Positions 41,734 through 51,142 of a stretch of 64,000 nucleotides of DNA are shown one piece after another (within the stretch, counting starts at the first letter, position 1; each line of letters begins with the position of its first letter). Source of the stretch: Chitinophaga vietnamensis (GTDB taxonomy: Bacteria; Bacteroidota; Bacteroidia; Chitinophagales; Chitinophagaceae); the NCBI RefSeq assembly GCF_902167635.1, contig NZ_CABHMS010000005.1:372001-436000 (forward strand), written 5' to 3'. Made by a program: the position numbers and the translations under genes. The notes under the pieces are model-generated. The model did not search any database, was not told the DNA's origin, and saw only the letters and a program-made list of their open reading frames with translations.

Positions 41734-43116
41734 TTAGTGCATAAATTCCTTGATGTCCTGCATGATACGCTTCGCGATATTATCCGCGGTGGTCTCATTC
41801 TGGCTCTCGGCATAGATACGGATGATGGGCTCTGTATTGGAAGTACGGAGGTGTACCCAATCTTTTTCAAATTCTATCTTCAGGCCGTCTTCTGTATTGA
41901 TCGGCTGATTTTTGTATTTGCCTTTGATCTTTTCGAAGATCGTTTTCACATCTACGCCTTTGTCCAGCTCTATTTTATTTTTAGAGATGAAATAATCAGG
42001 GTAGCTGTTACGCAGCGCTTTGATATTTTTCTTGCTATGCGCCAGGTGGCTGAGGAACAGGCCGATGCCGATGAGTGCATCGCGGCCGTAGTGCAGGTCA
42101 GGAACAATGATGCCGCCATTGCCTTCTCCGCCGATCACCGCCTGTACTTCTTTCATCTTCTTCACTACGTTCACTTCGCCCACAGCAGAAGGAGCGTAGG
42201 TACCGCCATGTTTCAGGGTAACATCTTTCAGTGCTTGTGTGGAAGACAGGTTAGATACCGTGTTGCCTTTTCTTTTGCTGAGCACATAGTCTGCAACGGC
42301 CACCAGGGTATATTCTTCGCCGAACATGCTGCCATCTTCACAAACGAAGCAGAGACGGTCTACATCCGGATCTACCGCGATGCCCAGGTCGGCTTTGGAT
42401 TTGTTTACTTCGTTGGACAGGGCCGTGAGGTTTTCAGGCAGCGGCTCAGGGTTGTGGCTGAACTTACCATTCACTTCACCGAAGAGCACTTCCACTTCTT
42501 CCACGCCCAGGGCTTTGAGCAGGGCAGGAACGAAGATCGCGCCGGTAGAGTTCACCGCATCTACTACCACTTTGAACTGACGTTTCTTAATAGCAGGAAC
42601 ATCTACCAGTGGATAGTTCACGATCAGGTCGATGTGTTTCTGTAAATAGGAATCGTCTTGTGTGTAGGCGCCGAGCTTGTTCACGTCGGCGAAGTTGAAA
42701 TCCTCGCTGGCAGCGATTTCCAGCAGCTGTGCGCCGTCTTCGCCGGAGATGAACTCGCCTTCGCTATTCAGCAGTTTCAGCGCGTTCCATTCTCTTGGAT
42801 TGTGGCTGGCAGTGAGGATGATACCGCCTGCGGCGTTCTCCATCTTCACAGCGATTTCTACAGTAGGCGTAGTGGAAAGTCCGAGGTCTACTACATCAAT
42901 GCCTAATCCATTCAGGGTGGATACTACCAGGTTTTTCACCATTTCGCCGGAAATGCGGCCGTCACGGCCAATCACCACTTTACGGTTCTCGGTCTGGCGC
43001 GTAAGCCAGGTGCCGTAAGCAGCCGTGAATTTTACCACATCAACGGGAGAAAGCCCCTCGCCAGGCTTGCCGCCTATGGTTCCGCGAATACCGGATATCG
43101 ATTTGATCAGTGCCAC
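41734..43116 (-). CDS. glmM: Phosphoglucosamine mutase (GlmM)
   Basis: The 460-residue alpha-D-phosphohexomutase converts glucosamine-6-phosphate to glucosamine-1-phosphate for UDP-GlcNAc, peptidoglycan and LPS. The active-site phosphoserine is Ser104 in LTASHNPREW. The metal-binding loop DPDVDR(L), the sugar-specificity motif GGEGNGG and the C-terminal phosphate-binding RTSNTEPIIRIY are present. Phosphomannomutase activity cannot be excluded, but the sequence matches the GlmM/ManB group of Bacteroidota. Confidence 0.9.
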   Translation of the reverse strand: MALIKSISGIRGTIGGKPGEGLSPVDVVKFTAAYGTWLTRQTENRKVVIGRDGRISGEMVKNLVVSTLNGLGIDVVDLGLSTTPTVEIAVKMENAAGGIILTASHNPREWNALKLLNSEGEFISGEDGAQLLEIAASEDFNFADVNKLGAYTQDDSYLQKHIDLIVNYPLVDVPAIKKRQFKVVVDAVNSTGAIFVPALLKALGVEEVEVLFGEVNGKFSHNPEPLPENLTALSNEVNKSKADLGIAVDPDVDRLCFVCEDGSMFGEEYTLVAVADYVLSKRKGNTVSNLSSTQALKDVTLKHGGTYAPSAVGEVNVVKKMKEVQAVIGGEGNGGIIVPDLHYGRDALIGIGLFLSHLAHSKKNIKALRNSYPDYFISKNKIELDKGVDVKTIFEKIKGKYKNQPINTEDGLKIEFEKDWVHLRTSNTEPIIRIYAESQNETTADNIAKRIMQDIKEFMH

Positions 43117-43297
43117 AATATTCTTTTTTTAAAGGAAGGCAAATATAAAAAAATCCATGCCAGATTTCCTAATTAGTAAATTGTAACGTGTGCTTCCCGC
43201 CGCAGAGCCGGAAGCTCCAGCCTATTTAGGCAACAACACTAATAAGTAAATGACTATATTTGCAGCTACGCTTTTAAAAAAACAGCTATACGTTACA

Positions 43298-45322
43298 ATG
43301 CAATATTCCTGGAAGAATATACCCCGGTATATTCGTTATGTGCTTGTTCAAACGCTCTATCTCTTCCTGCTGATGGTGTTGTTCAGAGTCGTTTTTTACC
43401 TGTTTTTCTTCAAGACGACGATCACTGACAGCGCCGTAATCAGTAAAGCCTGGTACCTCGGACTGAAATTCGATCTGCGTCTTACCCTGATATTGATCGT
43501 GCCCATTGCGGCCATGGCACTCATTTCCAGGAATAATTTCTTTGTGTCGAAAGGACTGCGGCGCGTTAATCTCACCTATCTCTTTATCGTCTATCTCTTA
43601 CTCACCTTATTATATATACTCGACCTCGGTCATTACGATTACCTCGGCCTGCGCCTCGACCCTTCCATTCTGCGTTTCCTGGCGAAGGGCGAACGTGCCG
43701 ACAATGCCCGCATGGTATGGCAAAGCTATCCGGTGGTGCGTGGTACACTGGCCATCGTGGTATTCCTGTTCCTGGTGTACCGCCTGCAAAAGCGCACCTG
43801 GAACCGCTTTGCGGCGCAGCCGGTCGTCTACCTGCGCAACTGGCCTTTCACCAGCTACGTGATTGCGATGGTATTGCTCACCGCTGGCGGCATCTATGGC
43901 AACTTCGCCTATTTCCCGCTGCGCTGGAGCCAGGCCATGTTCACCCGCGATAATGGCGTGACCAGCCTGGGACTCAATCCCATCCTGTATTTCGTGTCTA
44001 ACCTCTCCGTCAAGGGAGATACCTTCGATCTGCAGCAGACCCAAAAATATTATCCGTATGCTGCCAGCTACCTGCGGGTAGATAGCGCCGATGTGAATAA
44101 ACTGAATTATGTGCGTACCATCCCCGGTGATGCGGCCCGCCCCAAACTCAATGTGGTGCTGGTAATGCTGGAATCCACCGGCGCGGCGCCCACCAGCATG
44201 TACGGCAATCCCATGCAGGCTACGCCCAATATGAAGCGACTGGCCGATAGCGGCATCCTCTTCAAAAATTTTTACGTGCCCGCCATCAGCACCGCCAAAA
44301 CAGTGTTTGGCGTTACCACCGGCCTGCCCGATGTAACCAGCGTGAAAACAGCCAGCCGTCATCCCAAGATGCTCGATCAGCGCATCATAATGGACCAGTT
44401 CAAAGGATACCACAAATATTACCTGCTCGGTGGAAACACCAACTGGGCCAATATCCGCGCAGTATTCACCAACAACGTAGAGGGGGTGAAGATATTTGAA
44501 GAAGGTTATTACAAAGCTGCAAAGGCTGATGTATGGGGCGTTTCGGACTATGATCTCGTTACCGAGGCCAGCGCCGTGTTCAAAGAAGCCAATGACAAGA
44601 AAGAACCTTTTGTGGCTTTCCTGCAACTGGCAGATAACCATCCGCCTTATACCACTACCAGCGGTGCCGGCGACTTCAAGCCATTGAAAGAAAAAGATAT
44701 CGATATGAACAAATTCAAAAAATCAGGATTTGTTTCCATCGACCAGTTCAATGCGCTCCGCTACGAAGATTATAATGTGGGGCATCTTATCGATATGGCC
44801 AGGAAAGACGGCTACCTGGATAACACCGTCTTTATGTTCTTCGGAGATCATAACTGCGTGCTCAATCCGTACAGCTTCATGCCGCTGCCGGAATATGAAA
44901 TGGCTACCGGCGGCGTGCACGTGACCGCATTCATGTACAGTCCGCAACATGTAAAACCAGAAGTGGTAACTACTCCCGGCAGCTTGCTGGACGTATATCC
45001 TACGATGGCCAGCCTGGTGGGCATGCCTTACCGCAACTACACCATGGGCGTGAACCTGTTCGATAGTACCCGCGCTGATAACAAATATGTTTTCATCACT
45101 TATGTGCGCAACCAGCAGCCTTATTATGCCATGATGGGCAACCGCTACCTGTACGAAGTGAACTTCAAAACCAACGCTACCGCCTTGTACGACCTGCAGC
45201 AGGACCCGATGAAAAACGTACAGGCACAACAGGCCGACACCGCAAAATATCTGGATAATTTAACACGCGGGTTTTATGAAAGCACGCGATATTTGATGTT
45301 TAACAATAAAAAACAGCAGTAA
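43298..45322 (+). CDS. LTA synthase-type membrane phosphotransferase (alkaline phosphatase superfamily)
   Basis: This roughly 674-residue protein has five transmembrane helices in the first 225 residues and then a large periplasmic sulfatase/LTA synthase-type domain. Metal and nucleophile marks are VLVMLESTGA, the nucleophile Thr in AISTAKTVFGV, and MFFGDHNC. Gram-negatives have no lipoteichoic acid, so likely jobs are transfer of phosphoglycerol or phosphoethanolamine to an envelope glycan. I prefer ATG 43298; the in-frame ATG at 43250 overlaps a TAnnTTTG promoter box (43255-43262). The next gene begins 3 bp later. Confidence 0.85.
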   Translation: MQYSWKNIPRYIRYVLVQTLYLFLLMVLFRVVFYLFFFKTTITDSAVISKAWYLGLKFDLRLTLILIVPIAAMALISRNNFFVSKGLRRVNLTYLFIVYLLLTLLYILDLGHYDYLGLRLDPSILRFLAKGERADNARMVWQSYPVVRGTLAIVVFLFLVYRLQKRTWNRFAAQPVVYLRNWPFTSYVIAMVLLTAGGIYGNFAYFPLRWSQAMFTRDNGVTSLGLNPILYFVSNLSVKGDTFDLQQTQKYYPYAASYLRVDSADVNKLNYVRTIPGDAARPKLNVVLVMLESTGAAPTSMYGNPMQATPNMKRLADSGILFKNFYVPAISTAKTVFGVTTGLPDVTSVKTASRHPKMLDQRIIMDQFKGYHKYYLLGGNTNWANIRAVFTNNVEGVKIFEEGYYKAAKADVWGVSDYDLVTEASAVFKEANDKKEPFVAFLQLADNHPPYTTTSGAGDFKPLKEKDIDMNKFKKSGFVSIDQFNALRYEDYNVGHLIDMARKDGYLDNTVFMFFGDHNCVLNPYSFMPLPEYEMATGGVHVTAFMYSPQHVKPEVVTTPGSLLDVYPTMASLVGMPYRNYTMGVNLFDSTRADNKYVFITYVRNQQPYYAMMGNRYLYEVNFKTNATALYDLQQDPMKNVQAQQADTAKYLDNLTRGFYESTRYLMFNNKKQQ

Positions 45323-45325
45323 TCA

Positions 45326-46078
45326 GTGGAAGCAGAAAAGTTATGGTTTAAGGACTGGTTCAATTCTCCCTACTATCACCTGTTATATAATAACCGCGAT
45401 GAAAGGGAGGCTGCTGCATTCATTGACAAGCTGCTGGCCTATCTTCAGCCGCCGCCGGGCGCGCTGATGCTGGATGTGGCCTGTGGAAAAGGCCGTCATG
45501 CCAAATACCTGGCAGATAAAGGCTATAATGTTACCGGCATCGATCTTTCCATCGAGAGCATCAATGCGGCGAAGAAACTGGAAAATGAGCACCTGAGCTT
45601 CTTTCAGCACGATATGCGTTTGCCTTTCCGCATCAATTATTTTGATGTGGTATACAATTTCTTCACAAGCTTCGGTTACTTTGATACCCGGCGCGATAAC
45701 GACAATGCCCTGCGTACGCTGAAGAACGCCCTCAAGCCGGAAGGCAAGCTGGTACTGGATTATCTCAACAGCAAATATGTGGCGGCGCACCTGGTGAAAG
45801 ATGAGGTGAAGGAGAAAGATCATGTGGTGTTTGATATCAAGAGAGAGCTGAAAGACAAGAAGTTTTTAAAACAGATCAATATACTGGATAAGGAGAAACT
45901 GCGGCGCGCCACTTTTACCGAGAGCGTGAATGCCTTTACCAGGGAGGATTTTGAAGTAATGTTTGCCCGTCAGGGTCTTGTTATAACGGAAATATTCGGC
46001 GATTATCATTTTAACAGCTATGATGAGCTGCGTTCGCCACGCCTGATCATCGTGGCTACAAAATCAAAGCCATGCTAG
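45326..46078 (+). CDS. SAM-dependent methyltransferase
   Basis: This is a 250-residue class I methyltransferase with the SAM-binding motif MLDVACGKGRHAKYLA (about residues 46-61) and motif II VTGIDLS. The acceptor is unknown. The start codon is GTG at 45326, 3 bp after the LTA-synthase-like gene. The end overlaps the PAP2 gene by 7 bp, so these form an operon with the PAP2 and ZIP genes. Confidence 0.9.
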   Translation: MEAEKLWFKDWFNSPYYHLLYNNRDEREAAAFIDKLLAYLQPPPGALMLDVACGKGRHAKYLADKGYNVTGIDLSIESINAAKKLENEHLSFFQHDMRLPFRINYFDVVYNFFTSFGYFDTRRDNDNALRTLKNALKPEGKLVLDYLNSKYVAAHLVKDEVKEKDHVVFDIKRELKDKKFLKQINILDKEKLRRATFTESVNAFTREDFEVMFARQGLVITEIFGDYHFNSYDELRSPRLIIVATKSKPC

Positions 46079-46650
46079 ATAGCATCCTTCGGGGGGATTT
46101 AAGATTATTTTTTCATATCAACGGACAATGGCACAACGCGTGGCTGGATGTGCTCATGCCGTTCCTGCGGGAGCCTTTTGTATGGGCGCCCCTGTACCTG
46201 TTCCTGGCCCTTTTCATCACGATCAATTATGGATGGAGAGGTTTCTTCTGGATCGTTTTCTTCCTGGTCACCTTTGCTATTTCCGACCAGGTGAGCCTGT
46301 TCCTCAAAGAGTCGATCGGCCGTGTGCGGCCCTGCCGCGATCCGATCGTATCGCACTATGCGCGGGTGCTGGTGGTGTATTGCCCGATGAGCGGCAGTTT
46401 CACCTCTAACCATGCTGCCAATCATTTTGCGCTGGCTACATTTTGTTTCTTAACTTTAAAATCAGCTTTTGGCCGTTACGCCTGGCTATTCTTCGTTTGG
46501 GCAGCATCGATTGCCTATGCGCAGGTATATGTAGGGGTGCACTATCCACTGGATGTTTTCGGTGGCGCCGTGTTAGGCCTTCTTGTAGGGCTGCTGAGCG
46601 GTAGTTTCTTTAAACGCCGCATAAGACTGGAGCCTGAACTTGCATCATGA
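46072..46650 (+). CDS. PAP2-family membrane phosphatase
   Basis: This 192-residue integral membrane protein has about five helices. The three phosphatase motifs are KESIGRVRPC, the GSFTSNHAAN segment with the catalytic His (PSGH-like) and YVGVHYPLDVFGGAVLG. The family dephosphorylates lipid phosphates such as undecaprenyl pyrophosphate or phosphatidate. Recycling of a lipid carrier would fit the phosphotransferase upstream. It overlaps the ZIP gene by 4 bp. Confidence 0.9.
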   Translation: MLDSILRGDLRLFFHINGQWHNAWLDVLMPFLREPFVWAPLYLFLALFITINYGWRGFFWIVFFLVTFAISDQVSLFLKESIGRVRPCRDPIVSHYARVLVVYCPMSGSFTSNHAANHFALATFCFLTLKSAFGRYAWLFFVWAASIAYAQVYVGVHYPLDVFGGAVLGLLVGLLSGSFFKRRIRLEPELAS

Positions 46651-47381
46651 ACTGGAACTATCTGATACTGGTATTGGTGGCTACCATTGCCGGAGGGGTG
46701 ATCCCCATGACGGTAAAGCGTATACACGCCAATTTCTCTATTTACCTGCTGGCCTTTACGGGCGCCTTTCTCTTTGGTGTTACCATCATGCACCTGCTGC
46801 CCGAAGTGTATCATGAACTGGGGCACAGCGCCGGCATCTACATCGTGATAGGTTTTTTCCTGCAGGTATTTTTGCAGCAGCTTTCACACGGGATGGAGCA
46901 CGGGCATACGCACCTGCCCACCGCGCAGCACCATCATCATATTGCCGTAACGCCTTTGCTGCTGGGCCTTTCCATCCATGCATTCATGGAGGGTATCCCG
47001 CTGGGATTCCGGTATGATGATCAGTCGGCCCTGCCTTCGCTCATGCTGGGGGTAGCGGCGCACAAGATACCGGAGGCGCTTACACTCATCACGGTGATGA
47101 TGCATGCTAACAAGCAACGTTCGCAGCTGTGGCGCATCCTCATTGTATTTGCGCTGGTAACGCCGCTGGCGGCCGTGCTGGCAGGATGGCTGGGCAGCCG
47201 TTTTGAAGTGGTATCCCATTATCTCCTGTATCTCGTGGCTTTGGTGATCGGCGCTTTCCTGCATATTTCTACCACCATCTTTTATGAGAGTGGTACAAAA
47301 CATCATGAACTCAGTAGCCGTAAGGTATTGGCGATAGCGGCAGGGCTTGTTCTTGCATTTCTTACCCTGGTATTTGAATAA
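46647..47381 (+). CDS. ZIP-family metal transporter
   Basis: The 244-residue protein has about eight transmembrane helices. The metal-site helices are LSIHAFMEGIPLG and AHKIPEALTLITV, which carry the His/Glu ligands of the ZIP pore. A His-rich loop (HGHTHLPTAQHHHH, about residues 90-105) may bind zinc at the membrane face. It imports zinc or related divalent metals. It is followed 24 bp later by a CNNM/CorC-type gene. Confidence 0.9.
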   Translation: MNWNYLILVLVATIAGGVIPMTVKRIHANFSIYLLAFTGAFLFGVTIMHLLPEVYHELGHSAGIYIVIGFFLQVFLQQLSHGMEHGHTHLPTAQHHHHIAVTPLLLGLSIHAFMEGIPLGFRYDDQSALPSLMLGVAAHKIPEALTLITVMMHANKQRSQLWRILIVFALVTPLAAVLAGWLGSRFEVVSHYLLYLVALVIGAFLHISTTIFYESGTKHHELSSRKVLAIAAGLVLAFLTLVFE

Positions 47382-47405
47382 TTTTTTATTTTTAGGCTTT
47401 ATATC

Positions 47406-48695
47406 ATGGAAGTCGTCATTATCCTCATCCTCATTTTATTGAATGGCATATTCTCGATGTCGGAGATAGCGATGGTATCAGCCCGGAAGATCCGGCTGGA
47501 ACATCTGGCCAATAAGGGGGATGAAAAAGCAAAGGCCGCACTGAAGCTGGCCAACAATCCGGACACATTTCTTTCTACCGTTCAAATCGGTATTACCCTC
47601 ATCGGCATCTTAACGGGTATCTATTCCGGCGAAAGCATCAAAACAGATGTGATTGCCTTCATCAACCAGGTTCCCGCCTTACAGCCTTACAGCGGCCCGC
47701 TGGCTACCATACTCATTGTAGTGGTGATCACTTATTTCTCCCTGGTGCTGGGCGAACTGGTGCCCAAGCGCATCGGGATGGCCAAGCCGGAAGCCATCGC
47801 TAAAACGATGGCCAAGCCTATGACCCTGCTCTCCTGGCTCACCTATCCTTTCATCTCTTTGTTAAGCGCCTCTACCAACGTATTAGTGAAATTATTCAAT
47901 CTCCGCCCTACCGATACCCACGTAACGGAAGAGGAGATCAAAGCCATCATCAACGAAGGCACCACTTCCGGCGCCATCGAAGAAACAGAACAGGAGATCA
48001 TTGAGCGGGTATTCCATCTGGGCGACCGTAACATCACTTCGCTCATGACGCACCGCACCGATATTACCTGGCTGGATATCAACGAAGCGCCGGCCGATTA
48101 TCAGCAGAAGATACATAGCAGCCTGCATTCCGTGTACCCGGTATGCGACGGGCAGATAGACAGCATCAAGGGCGTGGTATCCATCAAAGACCTGTATGCC
48201 TTATCCGGCAAGGCTTTGCCGCTGGCGCAGATCATCAAGAAACCACTGTTCGTGCCGGAAAATAATACCGCTTACCAGGTACTGGAGAAATTTAAGGAAA
48301 CACATGTACATGCGGCTTTCATTGTGGATGAATATGGCACCTTCCTCGGTATGATCACGCTCAACGACATACTGGAGGCCATCGTAGGCGATATGCCCGA
48401 AACAGAAGAGAATGACGATTACGAGATGGTGTTGAGAGATGATGGCACCTACCTCGTGGATGCGCAGATACCCTTCTACGATTTCCTCGCGGAGTTCGAC
48501 CGGGAGGACTGGATGGCGGAATTTGAGCAGGACTTCGATACACTGGCTGGCTTTATACTGCACCACCTGGAACATATCCCCCAAACCGGCGAAAAATTCG
48601 ACTGGAGAGGCTTTACCTTTGAGATCATCGATATGGATGCGCACCGCATTGATAAAGTGCTGGTGACGCCGCCTGGGCCAGCGGAGGAGGAGTAA
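47406..48695 (+). CDS. CNNM/CorC-type hemolysin-family membrane protein
   Basis: This 429-residue protein has an N-terminal DUF21/CNNM transmembrane domain (about 1-190), with the conserved TFLSTVQIGITLIGI and GELVPKRIG motifs. Two CBS domains (about 205-330) and a C-terminal CorC_HlyC domain (about 345-425) follow. Family members bind ATP and magnesium through CBS and export or regulate Mg2+/Co2+. Together with the ZIP gene it may make a metal-homeostasis unit, but the two are not certain to be co-transcribed. Confidence 0.93.
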   Translation: MEVVIILILILLNGIFSMSEIAMVSARKIRLEHLANKGDEKAKAALKLANNPDTFLSTVQIGITLIGILTGIYSGESIKTDVIAFINQVPALQPYSGPLATILIVVVITYFSLVLGELVPKRIGMAKPEAIAKTMAKPMTLLSWLTYPFISLLSASTNVLVKLFNLRPTDTHVTEEEIKAIINEGTTSGAIEETEQEIIERVFHLGDRNITSLMTHRTDITWLDINEAPADYQQKIHSSLHSVYPVCDGQIDSIKGVVSIKDLYALSGKALPLAQIIKKPLFVPENNTAYQVLEKFKETHVHAAFIVDEYGTFLGMITLNDILEAIVGDMPETEENDDYEMVLRDDGTYLVDAQIPFYDFLAEFDREDWMAEFEQDFDTLAGFILHHLEHIPQTGEKFDWRGFTFEIIDMDAHRIDKVLVTPPGPAEEE

Positions 48696-48757
48696 TCACC
48701 TAACGTATTATCCGCATAAGTACTTATCCGCATTTTGGATAGGGGTGAGGGTATTTA

Positions 48758-48788
48758 TTTGGATAAATCCATCTTTGTACTATTTTTG
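48758..48788 (+). promoter_or_regulatory. Promoter of the pigment cluster
   Basis: TTTG (48758-48761) and a perfect TAnnTTTG (TATTTTTG, 48781-48788) are 19 bp apart and lie 43 bp upstream of the ammonia-lyase start. Confidence 0.7.
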
Positions 48789-48830
48789 AGCACTTTTTTA
48801 CATACACAATAAATTTAATTTAACAGAGAC

Positions 48831-50369
48831 ATGGTTTCAATAGGAAGTAAGGCGCTGACCCTTGACGAAGTGTACAGGGTACTTTTTGGAGGCGAAGAGC
48901 TGGTGCTGGACCCGGCGGCTTTACAGCAGGTGGAAAAGAGCTTTTCATTCCTGAAGCAGTTTTCCGCGAAGAAACTGATCTACGGCATCAATACCGGTTT
49001 TGGCCCGATGGCGCAATACCGCATTCCGGATGCCGATACTTTGCAATTGCAATACAATCTGATCCGCAGTCATAGTTCCGGCGCCGGCAAATGCATGCCG
49101 CCGCTGCTCACCAAAGGCTTGATGATAGCCCGTTTGAGCAGTTTCATGCAAGCCCATTCCGGCGTGCATCCCGAAGTGGTGCAGCTGCTGGCAGAGCTGA
49201 TCAATAAAAACGTATATCCGTGCGTGTTTGAGCATGGCGGCGTAGGCGCCAGCGGCGATCTTGTACAGCTGGCCCATCTGGCGCTGGTGCTCATCGGAGA
49301 AGGGGAAGTATGGTATGAAGATAAAATGCAGTCCACCGCAGAGGTATTTGCCCGCCTGGGTATCAAACCAATGGGCATCCATGTGCGCGAAGGCCTGGCC
49401 GTGATCAACGGCACTTCTGCCATGACCGGCGTAGGGCTGGTAAATCTTATCGAGGCGAAAAAATTGCTCGGATGGTCTGTGGTATTATCTGCCATGATCA
49501 ACGAAATTGTAGAAGCATTTGATGATCATCTGTCGGCCGAACTCAATGCAGTAAAGCTGCACGAAGGACAGAACAAGATCGCTGCCAAGATGAGAGAGAT
49601 ATTGCAGGGCAGCAAGATGGTACGTCATCGCCCTGATCATCTTTATAAAGAGCTGGAAGAAGAAATATTTAAAGATAAAGTACAGGAATACTATTCCCTG
49701 CGCTGCGTGCCGCAGATCCTTGGCCCCGTGTACGATACGCTGGCACAGGCAGAGAAAGTAGTGGTGCAGGAACTGAACTCTGTGAGCGACAACCCGGTAG
49801 TGGATCACGACTTGCAGAACGTGTTCCATGGCGGCAATTTCCATGGCGATTATGTTTCCCTGGAAATGGACAAGCTGAAGATCGCGATCACGAAACTGTC
49901 GATGCTCGCGGAACGCCAGCTCAACTACCTGCTGAACGACAAGCTGAATCACAAGTTCCCGCCGTTCATGAACCTGGGCAAGCTGGGCTTCAACTTCGGT
50001 ATGCAGGGCGTGCAGTTCACCGCTACCTCTACGGTTGCAGAGAACCAGACCTTGTCTTTCCCGATGTATGTGCACAGTATTCCTAATAACAACGATAACC
50101 AGGACATTGTGAGCATGGGCTGCAATGCGGCGCTGATGGCGAATAAAGTGGTGGAAAATACTTTCGAAGTGCTGGCGATACAAGTGATGACGATGTTACA
50201 GGCAGTGGATTATCTCAATTGCCAGGACAGGCTCGCTGCTTTCTCCCACAAGATCTACAGCGAAGTGAGGGCGATTTTCCCTAAATTTATTGAGGACAGT
50301 CACAAGTATAAAGACCTTCAGAAAATCAAAGAATACCTGGTGAAAAACGAACCGGTGCAGTTTTCGTAA
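48831..50369 (+). CDS. Aromatic amino acid ammonia-lyase (HAL/TAL family)
   Basis: This 512-residue member of the histidine/tyrosine/phenylalanine ammonia-lyase family removes ammonia from an aromatic amino acid. The Ala-Ser-Gly that forms the MIO prosthetic group is A140-S141-G142 in GGVGASGDLVQLAHL. YGINTGFG (51-58) holds the catalytic Tyr. The selectivity pair is Ser80-His81, as in HAL, where TAL usually has His-Leu. The context, with fatty-acid-type enzymes and O-methyltransferase, argues that tyrosine gives p-coumarate as starter of a flexirubin-type pigment. Histidine degradation is less likely because no hutU, hutI or hutG is near. Confidence 0.9.
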   Translation: MVSIGSKALTLDEVYRVLFGGEELVLDPAALQQVEKSFSFLKQFSAKKLIYGINTGFGPMAQYRIPDADTLQLQYNLIRSHSSGAGKCMPPLLTKGLMIARLSSFMQAHSGVHPEVVQLLAELINKNVYPCVFEHGGVGASGDLVQLAHLALVLIGEGEVWYEDKMQSTAEVFARLGIKPMGIHVREGLAVINGTSAMTGVGLVNLIEAKKLLGWSVVLSAMINEIVEAFDDHLSAELNAVKLHEGQNKIAAKMREILQGSKMVRHRPDHLYKELEEEIFKDKVQEYYSLRCVPQILGPVYDTLAQAEKVVVQELNSVSDNPVVDHDLQNVFHGGNFHGDYVSLEMDKLKIAITKLSMLAERQLNYLLNDKLNHKFPPFMNLGKLGFNFGMQGVQFTATSTVAENQTLSFPMYVHSIPNNNDNQDIVSMGCNAALMANKVVENTFEVLAIQVMTMLQAVDYLNCQDRLAAFSHKIYSEVRAIFPKFIEDSHKYKDLQKIKEYLVKNEPVQFS

Positions 50370-50403
50370 TTCGTAATTCTTAATTCGTAATTCGTAATTT
50401 TTC
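50364..50403 (+). repeat. Single-arm TTCGTAATT repeat before fabG
   Basis: Five head-to-tail TTCGTAATT/TTCTTAATT units overlap the end of the ammonia-lyase gene and fill the gap to fabG. The same units form the arms of the inverted repeat at 40401-40512, but here no complementary arm is present. Confidence 0.7.
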
Positions 50404-51132
50404 ATGAAGTGCGCACTCGTAACAGGTGGATCAAGAGGGATAGGCAGGGCAGTATGTATAAAGATGGCAACACTGGGATACCATGTGTTGATCAATTATA
50501 AAGGCAATGAAGCCGCCGCCAATGAAACGCTGGAAGCCGTGAAGGCCGCCGGCAGCAGCGGTGAGCTGTTGCAGTTCAATGTAGGCGATGCCGCCGAAGT
50601 GCAACAGGTGCTGGGTGGCTGGATAGAACAGAACAAGGAACATCATATCGAGGTGTTGGTCAACAATGCAGGCATCCGCGAGGATTCACTGATGTTCTGG
50701 ATGAATGAAAGTCAGTGGAACAATGTGCTGAACATCAGTTTGAACGGCTTTTTCCATGTGACCAAGCAGGTGATCAACGGCATGTTGCTGAAACGTTACG
50801 GCCGCATTGTGAACATGGTGTCTTTATCGGGCATCAAAGGATTACCGGGGCAAACCAATTATTCCGCTGCCAAGGCCGGCGTGATCGGCGCTACCAAAGC
50901 GCTGGCGCAGGAAGTGGCCAAGCGCGGCGTTACGGTAAATGCGGTAGCTCCCGGATTCATCAGCACGGATATGACCGCCGAGCTGAATGAAAAGGAACTG
51001 GCGGCACAGGTGCCGATGAACCGTTTCGGCACACCGGAAGAAGTAGCAGCAGCCGTGGCCTTCTTCGTTTCAAAGGATGCCGGATATATCACGGGTGAAG
51101 TGCTGAATATTAACGGAGGTTTACATACCTAA
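50404..51132 (+). CDS. 3-oxoacyl-ACP reductase (FabG-type SDR)
   Basis: This 242-residue short-chain dehydrogenase uses NADPH to reduce 3-oxoacyl-ACP. It has the cofactor motif TGGSRGIGRAV at the N-terminus, NNAG near residue 90, the Ser of the active site, and the catalytic YSAAKAG (Tyr at about 160). It sits in the pigment cluster directly behind the ammonia-lyase and before a ketosynthase, so the keto-reduction step of polyene elongation is its likely job, not bulk fatty acid synthesis. The gap to the ketosynthase is 10 bp. Confidence 0.9.
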   Translation: MKCALVTGGSRGIGRAVCIKMATLGYHVLINYKGNEAAANETLEAVKAAGSSGELLQFNVGDAAEVQQVLGGWIEQNKEHHIEVLVNNAGIREDSLMFWMNESQWNNVLNISLNGFFHVTKQVINGMLLKRYGRIVNMVSLSGIKGLPGQTNYSAAKAGVIGATKALAQEVAKRGVTVNAVAPGFISTDMTAELNEKELAAQVPMNRFGTPEEVAAAVAFFVSKDAGYITGEVLNINGGLHT

Positions 51133-51142
51133 TTTCGGGCTT

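Noticed and set aside
41728-42645. 305-codon frame on the plus strand opposite glmM
   Set aside because: It is fully antisense to a well-recognised gene and has no family motif. Codon bias of GC-rich third positions keeps such frames open.
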